Shown: positions 1-7,614 of the stretch, piece by piece
How positions within the stretch are numbered: the first letter of the stretch is position 1
How the letters are laid out: the number at the start of each line of letters is the position of its first letter
Assembly: GCA_022497145.1 (NCBI GenBank)
Contig: MU386115.1
Coordinates: forward strand, 1 to 10,804
Reading direction: 5' to 3'
Origin: Rostrohypoxylon terebratum
Lineage: Eukaryota > Ascomycota > Sordariomycetes > Xylariales > Hypoxylaceae
Length of the DNA: 10,804 nucleotides
The notes under the pieces: generated by a model
Databases searched by the model: none
Told to the model about the DNA's origin: nothing
The model's input: the letters and a program-made list of their open reading frames with translations, nothing else
Translations under genes and position numbers: made by a program

Positions 1-508
1 TTGTTCGGTTGGCCATGCGCAATTGGCTGCAGACAAACGGAGAGTGGCAAGAATGGGCGACCAAGGTCTTTCAACGGCTTACTAATGAATATCCACTTCC
101 TAAGCACGAGAACCGAGCTATCTGGATGAGATACCTACCACACGGTCAGGCGTTATTAGAACTTGAAGAAGACCTTACCAATAAAGAGGCTAAAGTTGAT
201 CTTCGGTTAAAGGTTGCTCATAGCTATACTATTCTTGGGAAGTATAACGAAGCAGAACAGCTGTGCCGGCAAACACTGGAGCTAAGGGAGCGGGTGCTAG
301 GAAAAGAGAATCCCGACACACTTTCCAGCATGAACAACCTCGCAAATGTTCTTGATAAGCAAGGAAATACGAAGAGGCAGAGCAGATGCATCGGCAGATA
401 CTGGAGCTGAAGAAGCTAGTGCTGGGCAAGGATCACCCCTCCACATTGAGAAGCAAAGCGAATCTAAATGCTTGCTTAGAAGCTAGGATGGATAGGGGGC
501 TATTATAG
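1..508 (+). pseudogene. TPR (kinesin light chain-like) protein, 3' fragment with frameshift
   Basis: The reading frame is already open at the left edge (codons from base 3), so the 5' part lies outside the window. The segment opens with a helical linker (MRNWLQTNGEWQEW, then HENRAIWMRYLPH) that in fungal NLR-like proteins precedes the repeats. It then has two 42-residue TPRs of the kinesin light chain type, with signatures YNEAEQLCRQTLELRERVLG and NPDTLSSMNNLANVLDKQG. After LDKQG (base 365) the frame breaks. The second repeat continues in the next frame from base 368 (YEEAEQMHRQILELKK, then GKDHPSTLRSKANLN) to a TAG at 506-508. The shift is explained by one missing A in the AAA run at 365-367. 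Such repeats usually form the sensor or ligand-binding C-terminus of NB-ARC or NACHT proteins in self/non-self recognition; the upstream NTPase domain is inferred, not seen. A sequencing error cannot be excluded. Confidence 0.8.
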
Positions 509-1208
509 GTTTCACTTAGGGACTGTTCGGATTTGTATAAGGGAACTTATCAATAAATATGAGATGTATTAGCAAGGTATTAAATTCATAGATCTAAATA
601 TGGAATGTTTGCGCTTAGCCGTCCTGCCCCTGAAACTCAATAGCGTGCCTTTCTTTTCTTCGCTCTTTTCGTATGCGGCTTATGCTCTTTGACGAGATCG
701 GGGCTCACCTGCCCTCTCTGGAATCCACTTGTTCTCGTCCTTTAAGCAATTGTGCCACCTTATATCGCGATAGGGTGCTTGATTCGTGGATGGGTTTCCG
801 TTATATATATTGCTATGGGCTTGCAGGGAAATTAATAAGGTCCTTGAGGGATGATTGATGGCGGTGAAGAGGCGGTGTACCTTAGCTTGAGCTAGAAACC
901 GGAAGAGCAAAGATGGAATGACGGTGGTAACGACAATATCATAAATAGAAGAAAAGACTTGATTAAAAGTAAACAGTGCTTCTATAGTGGACATTGAAGC
1001 GATTCTGACGTAGGGGTCAAGTATTTTTAGGATAGGGGCGAATGTTGTTAACATAAGATTTAGCGGCGCAATATGTGGTGGAACCCGGAAGACGGGCAGG
1101 GAGAGAAGTAAACTGGGGTAAATATGAGACCTTATTAACTAGCGTTCGCCTAATATGCTTTAGCGTATTTACATAGCCTGTCAACAAAAAGAAAGTGGTT
1201 ATTTTATT
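509..1208. other. Gene-poor stretch, no convincing gene
   Basis: This 700-bp stretch lies between the TPR fragment and the 3' end of the C2H2 pseudogene. The minus strand has an open frame from about 1136 to 680 (ATG at 1052-1054, TAA at the left end). It contains a moderately hydrophobic part (YDIVVTTVIPSLLFRFLAQA), but I recognise no family, motif or splice signal in it. It may be a relic of a membrane-protein exon or a chance frame. The remainder is AT-rich with no repeats, RNA gene or transposon ends that I can support. Confidence 0.5.
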
Positions 1209-1910
1209 CTATGAAAGTTGCTTCTTAAAGAAGCGTAGAAACTTTGATAATGAGCTATTCGCCGTTAGGTCGTCATCGCAGTAATCGCTCTTTATATGTT
1301 GTAGAACACCGCTTATGAATGAGAATGGGGTATCGCAGGTAGGGCATTTGAAATTGAAGTCGGGCTTATCACAACAGATGTATTTGCCCGATTCAGAGCA
1401 TTTGAATGCCATTCGAGTCATGTAGTCCTCATCTGTTCCCGACTCGCAGTTCCCTGTCTCAAGGTGCAACATCATCGCAGAGTCCCAGACAAACATTTCG
1501 ACACATCCGAAGTACTTAACATTCTTTGGGGTGTGTGTCTTCAGATGCTAGGAGGAAGGAAATATTGGCCGTAGCCTTTGATTGTACGTCAAGTTGAAGC
1601 GGACGCACGTTCTTTAAATCCGAGGGCGAATTGCAGTAAGTTCCGCAGGTCTTGCACATGTCGTGTTGCTGGAGTTGGTAAGGAGCATCAAATACGCGGT
1701 CACATATGGTGCAGCAATTATACGCCGTCTCGGCATGCTCCTTCAACTCAGCCTCGCTGTTGAGATCCGGCCTATAGTCGCACTTGGTGCAAACATAGTG
1801 GCTGGGCGAATCCTCAAGATGTTGCTGCTTGGCACGCGAGGATTCGAAAGATCGCTTACACGCTACGCCTCCTCCCCCCCCCTCCCCCCCCCGCCCATCT
1901 TCGTCACCAT
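1209..1910 (-). pseudogene. Decayed fungal multi-C2H2 zinc-finger gene
   Basis: Read from right to left, the minus strand encodes a string of C2H2-type fingers. These are a degenerate one (VACKRSF...QQHLEDSPSH, first Cys lost), YVCTKCDYRP...LKEH, YNCCTICDRVF...QLQQH, CKTCGTYCNSPSDL without its His pair, and a broken one ending in MFVWDSAMMLHLETGNC. The last is FKCPTCDTPFSFISGVLQH...C followed by a leucine-rich C-terminus (LSKFLRFFKKQLS), with TGA or TAA end at 1209. This order and the final FKCPTC...FSFISGVLQH finger resemble a large Pezizomycotina C2H2 family of unknown role, presumably nucleic-acid binding. Decay is visible: after HPKEC an extra T near 1518-1519 creates a TAA at 1516-1518 and moves the frame. 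The ATG at 1908-1910 is out of frame with the fingers because of a G9-A-G9 tract. In the finger frame a TAG stands at 1912-1914. The true 5' end is uncertain. Confidence 0.75.
1871..1896. repeat. Double homopolymer tract (C9-T-C9)
   Basis: On the plus strand two runs of nine C are separated by a single T (1874-1882 and 1884-1892), followed by GCCC. On the minus strand this is a G9-A-G9 purine tract lying directly after the possible ATG of the C2H2 pseudogene, where it would encode glycine-rich residues. Homopolymers of this length slip in replication and are also prone to sequencing error, so the exact length, and therefore the frame, is the least certain part of the gene. Confidence 0.9.
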
Positions 1911-1914
1911 GCTA

Positions 1915-2356
1915 AAGTCTTGCATATATCACGGCAAATGCATCCCAACATGCAGTCGGGTCTTCCCGAAATCCTCGCGCCATACTCCTCCGTTAACGCG
2001 TTAAATGAGTCATACTTCAGCAGTGCCCCCCTTATTACTGAAGATAAATTGCCGTAAGATGCCAATCGGGCCATGTGCAGGTCGCCAATGCCACTTTAGA
2101 ACAGGCGTCTCCCGACTTTCGATGTACAGCAAACTTGCCGTACCGATAGAAGGAACTCGCGAAATGGACACGCGTTGTTCGACCCTAGCCTAGCGGGTGT
2201 GCTTCAAAGAATAGATATGGAATTATCTGTCACATCGCGATAATCGGACAGACAATGGCCACTCCAGAGCTAAACCTTTTAAGCCGCACTCCCACATACA
2301 AATCGATCTAACTCCTACGATCCAAGCTTCATCATAGGAACTAGTAACTGAGAAAA
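1915..2356. other. Intergenic stretch between divergent pseudogenes
   Basis: This 442-bp stretch lies between the divergently oriented C2H2 and HET pseudogenes. Short open frames exist on both strands but show no recognisable motif, and they could include eroded N-terminal sequence of the C2H2 gene. An AACGCGTT palindrome occurs near 1996-2003. The last 160 bp should contain the HET promoter; I see no clear TATA or CCAAT box there. Confidence 0.45.
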
Positions 2357-4294
2357 ATGGATGACGATTCCAGGGACCATCTACTTCGAATTTCCGTCCG
2401 CCATCAGCAGCCCATCATCAACCTTCTCCTCGACATTCAACAGAAAAAGGAACAGCGAACTGAAGCTTCTTCCAAGTTCCTTGATGAGCTTGAATGTTTC
2501 TACATTGGCATTGGTAAGTCTGGGAAAACCAAGCTCTTCCGGGAGTGGATTCGAGTTTCCAGAGAACCAAACTATCTCGCGCTGTCATATACCTGGAGCC
2601 CGTCAAAGGATGAGGAGAGCACAAAAGGTGGTTACTTGGTACAAAACAGGAATCGAAGCAGATTCTACTCATCTGGAGTGCGGGACTGTGTTTTGGGCCG
2701 TATCACAAAATACATGAAGCACAAGGATGTACAGTTACTCTGGGTTAACCGACACAACATCCCGCAACAGAATTGTAAGGATCCTCAGTGTGAATGCGGA
2801 CCGTGCAAGAAGAAAGCTGCGGCCCTCCGATCTATGGATTGGGTTTATAAGAAAAGCAACCATCCCGTGGCACTACTAGGCCGGCCAATCACCACAAAGT
2901 GCGACCTGGATCTCCTTTAGCAGATTCTCACAAGAAAGTTCGCCAGTGACCCGCAGTCTATGTGGTTCACGGGCTGTGGGGAATGGAAGAGAAATGCATT
3001 AAAATTTCTATATAATAACACGAGCGACCTCTAGTGGCAGCGGGCTTAGACATACCAAGAAAACTATAAAGGAGGGAAGAAAATGATCTTACTGATTCCG
3101 CACCCGCAACCCTTGGAAGACCATAAGCTGAGATGCAAGCTCTTCGGAGATGTTCCAGGCGAGCTTTGTATCCAGTCAATATGGTTTTTCGAAAAGGCGA
3201 CCAGCCTCTGCCAAGGATTGAAGGACAGCAAAGATATGACGCCCGTGGCAGAGGAAATGATAGACTTGGATCTTGAGCAGGGCCGGAAGGTATAAGGAAT
3301 TGCTAGACAAGTCGGAGCCAATGGACCCAGCCATCATCGCCGATACCGAGAGGAGAGGCGTCAAAGAACCGTGGGATCGTCTTTCTATCGTTGCCAACTG
3401 TTGCGACTATCCAGTCCGCCTAGCCGAGCAGCAATTACGGCATAACGGCTGCAGCCTTAGTTTGTCGATGCTGGCCATGTGTCTTCTAAACGGATTAATA
3501 CTTCATAACGGGGCCTCGAGCGACAAAGCGGCATTCGAGATGACTATTCCTAAATTCCTAGAGGCGCGATGCTTCAACAAGTTCCTTTCTCCGCCGGGTC
3601 AACCTAGCCTAACATTTAATAAAGGCTGCCGGTTCATTAATGTCGAACTTAGCAAGGCTGGCATCGGAACTCAAGGGCATCTATGGAGTCTGGGCCCGGT
3701 TATCGACACAGGCACAATTGATAATGAGCCGCCCTGGGTAGAGAATCCAAGGGACGATTTGACATTGCTGGCGCAGCAGCGTCTCACTCAGCTTTCTTGC
3801 AGGCTAAGATCGCTCTCCCACAAGAGGCTCGCCGAATGGATCGAAGCCTACCTGCGTAGGGATACCGTTGGGGACGATCCTTACCAATTTGTAGGAGACT
3901 ATATGCTTATGATGGCAGATACGGTAGCGAGCGCGATCAAGGAGAAAAAGCCACTGAGACTTGGAAGACTGCGGGATGCTAAAGGAGCTAGGGGAGAAAA
4001 TGTTCCATACACAGCGATCTTCGTCTGGCAGGACGCTGATAGGAAGAACTCCAGCGAGAAGCCGGCCTTGGCATTCACCTCTAGGAGACCGGCACGGATG
4101 GATATTATATCAATGATACAGATCGTTACGTTTCCCTTCATGTACGGTCTGACGAGGATCAAGCGAATGGCAGCGTCACATATTTGTACACTAAGCGTTG
4201 GCTTCCTGGCCTATGTTTCTTCAAGGGATACCCACGGAAAGAGGTGATTTTTCCGTGGCCGCAGGCTTTAATGGATATTAAACCTGATTTGTAA
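2357..4294 (+). pseudogene. HET-domain (heterokaryon incompatibility) protein, broken
   Basis: The start at 2357 has a good context (GAGAAAAATGG). The frame contains the HET signature: YLALSYTW (codons 73-80), LLWVNRHNIPQQ in place of the usual WIDxxCINQ, a Cys-rich insert (C140, C145, C147, C150), and MDWVYKKSNHPVALLGRP. It then meets TAG at 2918-2920. The same frame continues to SDL-TAG-WQRA-TAG-TYQENY at 3032-3034 and 3047-3049, where the family has Trp (WWxRAWTxQE), and on through LFGDVPGELC. Between 3264 and 3292 it shifts to frame 3273 (AGRYKELLD, EPWDRLSIVANCC, SLSMLAMCLLNG, LTFNKGCRF). Between 4085 and 4100 it returns to the first frame and ends LYTKRWLPGLCFFKGYP...PWPQAL with TAA at 4292-4294. 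The span of 646 codons is about full length. Intact HET proteins trigger cell death on fusion of unlike hyphae; this copy cannot make one. Confidence 0.9.
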
Positions 4295-4478
4295 GAGCGG
4301 GGGAGGGGTTGGCTGACTTTGGTTACGAGGTGTCACAGAGCACGATATATTCATCAGGATTAATTGGTTAGAATTATGCTTAGAGCTGTAGTATCGCAAA
4401 CAACGAAATAATTCTTCTAAGACAATACACACCTATCTAGGGTATCACGTGACTAACAATCCTTCTCTGTATATCCTC

Positions 4479-4567
4479 AGATAACCCTTATCTGCTATCT
4501 TATCTTATCATCGATATCTCCTAGGAGGTGGCTGGAAAGTGGCAAATGTGTCTTGGCGTGGTTATCT
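4479..4567. promoter_or_regulatory. GATA-factor site cluster
   Basis: Within 32 bp there are AGATAA (4479-4484), TTATCT (4488-4493), CTATCT (4495-4500), TTATCT (4500-4505) and TTATCA (4505-4510). A further TTATCT lies at 4562-4567. GATA-family zinc-finger factors in filamentous fungi (AreA/NIT2 for nitrogen, white-collar for light, iron repressors) bind clustered sites of this form. Which factor, and whether the sites act on the gene at 4789, is inference. Confidence 0.45.
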
Positions 4568-4664
4568 GACACGAGGGGTAGGTCTTTCTCATGTATAGAA
4601 AACAGAAGAAAAAAGAAAAAAAAAACAATGTGACGCAAGGACCAATAAGTAGCCCCTGATCGAG

Positions 4665-4678
4665 ACGCGTCAACGCGT
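4665..4678. promoter_or_regulatory. Two adjacent MCB-like (ACGCGT) sites
   Basis: ACGCGT occurs twice with a 2-bp spacer (4665-4670 and 4673-4678). It is the MluI cell-cycle box bound by APSES-type MBF factors, which activate S-phase and DNA replication genes in yeasts. Two palindromic copies side by side at about 110 bp before the start codon suggest cell-cycle control of the RNase H1-type hybrid-binding gene; this is inference. Confidence 0.45.
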
Positions 4679-4788
4679 TTCTGCTTATCACCTCACCTCA
4701 AAACCATTTAATGTAATCCAGACCTACACAGGTTTCGCGTAATGAATAAATAGGCCATATCGCTCATACACCTATCGAAACTAGAAAG

Positions 4789-6027
4789 ATGCCCCAAGCT
4801 AAGAGCCAAAAATATTATGCCATCTGCACCGGCCGGACGCCTGGCATATACCGCAGCGCAACCGAATGCCGGGCGCAAACCTCTGGTTACCCTGGGGCTA
4901 AGTGCAAGGCATTCTCTACGCAGGATTACGCATCCGCCTGGCTGACAAGCACGAGCCTCGAAACCACATCGCCGACCACTACCGCTGCCACCGTCAAGAA
5001 GAACCAGGCCAAAGCGACGCGTTACTATGCCGTTGCCGTCGGCTGGACGCCGGGTATCTATATGGACTCCGCCCTCGCGCTAGCGTCGCATTTGGGATAT
5101 AAAGGCGCCAAATGCAAGCGGTTTAACACGTGCGCCGAGGCAGAGGTGTACATGCGTATGCACAACAGTAGCAACGTTAACGCGTCTTCCTATGAGGATA
5201 GAATGGAGGAAAAGGAGGCAGAAGATGGTGGCTTGGTGCGCAATCGGGATAGCAACTCTATTGACATCCCGACCATGCCTACACGATCGTTCATGCTTAG
5301 CGTCTATCAAGCGACACAGTCCGAACAACGCGAACCCAATATCCAGGCCTCCTCTGGTTACGGCATCAAACGTGAGGATTCGCCAATTTCGTTTGTGGTC
5401 GCAGCGAACGGCGATCTGCCTGCTCCATGGGCACAGCCCCCGTCGCCCGTACAGCCTCCCCCCTCTTCCTTCTTCACCCAATTCCAAGACTTCACCCCCA
5501 ACAACAGCATACCCTTCGACGACGAATTTAACCGGTGCATGTCATCGCAAGGCATAGCGCCACGGACGGCCGAGTACAGACGGCAGCGCACAAGGGCGAT
5601 TCGTCACGAAATCAAGTTCCATTACTCCTCACAGCAGCCAGCCAACGACGTCTCACTGTCCCAGATCGACAGGGAACAAGCCCAGCGCCTGCAGGTATAC
5701 CAGAACATGTGCCGCGCAGTGCGGCTCCCGGTACACTCCACCGAGAACGCCTGTGTTGTTGCCTTAAAAGAGGTGCTCGTCAACATTGTCGATTACGTTG
5801 ACGCAATACGGATGGAGCGGCCCGTCGAGGTATGGACCGACTTCGCGGCGTTCCGAAAGTACACGCTCAGCGATGACAAGCGATTCGACTCCCATGAAGC
5901 TAGGGCTGACGGTGGGTTCCTAGCCGTGCTTCTACGGAGGTTGAGATGCCCACGCGATGGGAGACGAAAGCGGAAGCGGGAAAGTGAGATGGGAACAGAC
6001 CGGGTAAAGCGGGAACGAATGGAGTAA
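4789..6027 (+). CDS. Protein with two RNase H1 N-terminal (viroplasmin-like) domains, no catalytic domain
   Basis: The 412-codon frame is intact and intronless, with even coding character and no upstream in-frame ATG close by. Residues 8-52 (KYYAICTGRTPGIY...GYPGAKCKAF) and 78-122 (RYYAVAVGWTPGIY...GYKGAKCKRF) are two copies of the small RNase H1 N-terminal domain, which in RNase H1 binds RNA/DNA hybrids or dsRNA. No RNase H fold follows. After a disordered stretch (residues 130-230, Ser/Pro/Gln-rich) comes a compact helical region (about 243-386: FDDEFNRCMSSQGIAPRT, then YQNMCRAVRLP, VNIVDYVDAIR, FRKYTLSDDKR), which I believe is shared by fungal proteins of unknown function. The C-terminus is strongly basic (GRRKRKR, VKRER), fitting nuclear import. 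IKRE (193-196) and VKRE (406-409) match the SUMO consensus. Role inferred: a nuclear hybrid- or RNA-binding protein, not a nuclease. It lies downstream of the promoter with paired ACGCGT sites. Confidence 0.85.
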   Translation: MPQAKSQKYYAICTGRTPGIYRSATECRAQTSGYPGAKCKAFSTQDYASAWLTSTSLETTSPTTTAATVKKNQAKATRYYAVAVGWTPGIYMDSALALASHLGYKGAKCKRFNTCAEAEVYMRMHNSSNVNASSYEDRMEEKEAEDGGLVRNRDSNSIDIPTMPTRSFMLSVYQATQSEQREPNIQASSGYGIKREDSPISFVVAANGDLPAPWAQPPSPVQPPPSSFFTQFQDFTPNNSIPFDDEFNRCMSSQGIAPRTAEYRRQRTRAIRHEIKFHYSSQQPANDVSLSQIDREQAQRLQVYQNMCRAVRLPVHSTENACVVALKEVLVNIVDYVDAIRMERPVEVWTDFAAFRKYTLSDDKRFDSHEARADGGFLAVLLRRLRCPRDGRRKRKRESEMGTDRVKRERME

Positions 6028-6564
6028 AGCTTTCTTGCGAAGCGCATATGTATATATAGCGATGTTGTCGTGCCTGTTATTGTGGAAGTCTCAGTATGAT
6101 GTATTACATTGGCACTGCAACCTCCCTCTCTCTTTTATCAACATGCCCCATTCAATCCTCATCCTTGGTTGGTGGTCATTCGTAGCTGTCTCGCGGCACC
6201 GGAAGAGCTCGGCGGGGAGAAGGACGCGGCTATGCATCCATTACTCTGCCCTCCAGTTTGGCAACCAATTGCATAAGTATTGATGCCTGACTCTGTCCCT
6301 GTGACATATCCTGGCCTACCCTTCGGCCGGCACTTGCTGAATGGTGCCAACAGATATAGACCAAGCCTTAGTAGCGTTTTGTATACTATGGTTCATAACA
6401 GACCAACATATCTCTTAGGTTGTAATCATTCGTCATACTGGTTGGTACCCAACGTTCAGTACTGCTTTGTCCTTATTTAACACATCCCATCCGTTATGTG
6501 GTATTCTCGCTTGTTATACCGGTACTGTTCTGCTCTATGACGAGCTTGCCAAGCTTTCGTCACC
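6028..6564. other. Intergenic region before the BTB-like gene
   Basis: This 537-bp stretch holds the 3' end of the preceding gene and the presumed promoter and leader of the BTB-like gene. Open frames here are short and show no family motif. A 25-bp segment (6360-6384) resembles coding sequence of the following gene (6723-6746). An ATG at 6537-6539 opens a short upstream frame overlapping the main start. I see no clear TATA or CCAAT box. Confidence 0.5.
6047..6058 (+). terminator. Likely 3'-end processing element
   Basis: TATGTATATATA starts 20 nt after the TAA of the hybrid-binding-domain gene. TATGTA/TATATA elements act as efficiency elements for mRNA 3'-end formation in yeast; by analogy this may serve the upstream gene. 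No strict AATAAA is seen nearby. Confidence 0.35.
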
Positions 6565-6584
6565 ATGTATGTCATAGACCCTGA
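6537..6584 (+). promoter_or_regulatory. Overlapping upstream ORF
   Basis: An ATG 28 bp before the BTB-like start opens a 15-codon frame in another phase that ends in TGA at 6582-6584, inside the main coding region. If the transcript starts upstream of it, such an overlapping uORF would lower translation from the main ATG. The main ATG has the better context (GTCACCATG). Transcript start is unknown. Confidence 0.3.
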
Positions 6585-7614
6585 CGGGGACATGATTCTT
6601 ACTCTGAAGAACCCGTGTGCCCCATTCGCTGTGTGGTGCGAAGACGACGCAACAGCTTCTCCGGGACATCAGAACTCAAACAGCCTCGCCGAATGCAACA
6701 ACGAAAACGAGCAGACCCCGATACCAAGCCTAGTAACGTTTCGTATTTCCTCCCGACACTTGTCTCTGGCGTCAGGGAGGACTAGGAAAATGCGGCACCA
6801 ATGGGAACAGGAAAAGCAATCCGACGGACACACTCATATTTCTGTGGAAGATTGGGATAGTGCAGCACTTCTGACTGTTATGGACATAATTCATCTTCGG
6901 AATAGACGAGTGGCAAACTCTGTCACCCTCGAGCATTTGTCCCAACTAGCCGTCATAGTCGATTATTTCGAGTTCCATGAGGCTGTCGAGGTTTTTAGTA
7001 AGAGATGGATCAGCAATCTACAGCCTGAGATTCCGACGTCATACTGCCGAGACCTTATCCTGTGGATATGGGTTTCTCATGTATTTCAAGAAAAAAAAGT
7101 TCTTAAGAACGTCATTAATACTGCAGTCCAGCACAGCCCAGGACAAATGCAGAGTTTAGGGCTTCCCATTCCAGACTCCACAATAAGTAAGCCGCATACA
7201 CACACTATTGATTCACTGCTTCATTAAACTATGGCTTATCTAACAATGCGCATAGACAAGGTAAATAAGCAGAGGAGGGCCGCAGCGGTTCAGATTATTG
7301 ATGGACTCCGCACGCTCAGAGATGGCTTACTGGACGATACGCAGGGATGCTCCTATACATGTCGGTGCCTTCTTCTGGGTGCACTCATGAAGGGTCTGCA
7401 GCCTTACCACGTTTTTGATTCAACATCAGAACCTCTCTCGGGACATAGTTTAGTGAATGTGATCAAGAACATTCATGAAATACACACTCCCTCTTTTAAA
7501 AGTAATACTTGTAATTGTACTATGGATGGTTTAACAAGCTCTTTCCTAAATAAGGTTAAAGAGGATATTAAAATACCAATAGTGAGAAGATCTCCCTGGG
7601 GCAGCTGGGGTTAA
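6565..7614 (+). CDS. Fungal BTB/POZ-like protein, two exons
   Basis: Exons 6565-7186 and 7256-7614 join to 326 codons. The N-terminus (YVIDPDGDMILTLKNP...PFAVW), the core FRISSRHLSLAS (59-70), ISVEDWDSAALLTVMDIIH (92-110) and LSQLAVIVDYFEFHEAVEVF (125-144) follow the order of fungal BTB-type proteins. In these the fold mediates self-association or cullin-3 and transcription-factor contacts. The C-terminal half (PTSYCRDLILWIWVSHVFQ, LGLPIP, GCSYTCRCLLLGALMKGL) belongs to the same family extension. The TAA at 7225-7227, which would end the frame early, lies inside a well-formed intron, and splicing keeps the reading frame. The segment GRTRKMRHQWEQ after LAS is more polar than the usual PVFxxML, so the BTB fold may be drifting. 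A central insertion (residues 26-54) is acidic and low in complexity. Start chosen for context and because the family motif begins at once. Function unknown. Confidence 0.75.
7187..7255 (+). other. Intron in the BTB-like gene (69 nt)
   Basis: Donor GTAAGC at 7187-7192, branch site CTAAC at 7240-7244 and acceptor ATAG ending at 7255, 11 nt after the branch site. The length is divisible by three, and the same frame continues on both sides. Removing it eliminates TAA 7225-7227 and gives Ile-Asn-Lys-Val across the junction. Confidence 0.8.

Larger units (their letters stand above)
4295..4788. promoter_or_regulatory. Upstream region of the hybrid-binding-domain gene
   Basis: This 494-bp stretch without coding signal is rich in fungal regulator motifs. 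They are CACGTG in a TCACGTGA context (4445-4452), a GATA-site cluster, an A-rich tract (about 4599-4626), CCAAT (4642-4646) and paired ACGCGT sites (4665-4678). The distance of the paired sites (about 110 bp) and CCAAT box (about 145 bp) from the ATG at 4789 is normal for fungal promoters. It also contains the 3' flank of the HET pseudogene. Function is inferred from motif matches alone. Confidence 0.5.

Noticed and set aside
680..1054. Minus-strand 124-codon open frame with a hydrophobic stretch
   Set aside because: No recognisable family, no splice signals, and arginine-rich tail; not enough to call a gene, so only noted in the region entry.
1912..2000. Possible 74-nt minus-strand intron (GTATGG to TTTAG) just upstream of the C2H2 pseudogene
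   Set aside because: Donor is weak, no CTAAC-type branch site, and no zinc-finger coding is found upstream to act as the preceding exon.
2005..2193. Plus-strand 62-codon open frame starting with ATG
   Set aside because: No motif and no regulatory context; a chance frame between two pseudogenes.
2165..2200. B-box-like GTTCGACCC suggesting a tRNA
   Set aside because: Flanking bases cannot form a T-arm or acceptor stem.
2507..2530. Walker A-like pattern GxxxxGKT at codons 51-58 of the HET pseudogene
   Set aside because: The pattern fits, but there is no Walker B or other NTPase motif, and the segment is an N-terminal extension directly before the HET domain; a chance match is more likely.
5080..5591. 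Minus- and plus-strand frames inside the hybrid-binding-domain gene
   Set aside because: They are in other phases of a clearly coding frame with recognisable domains and show no motifs of their own.
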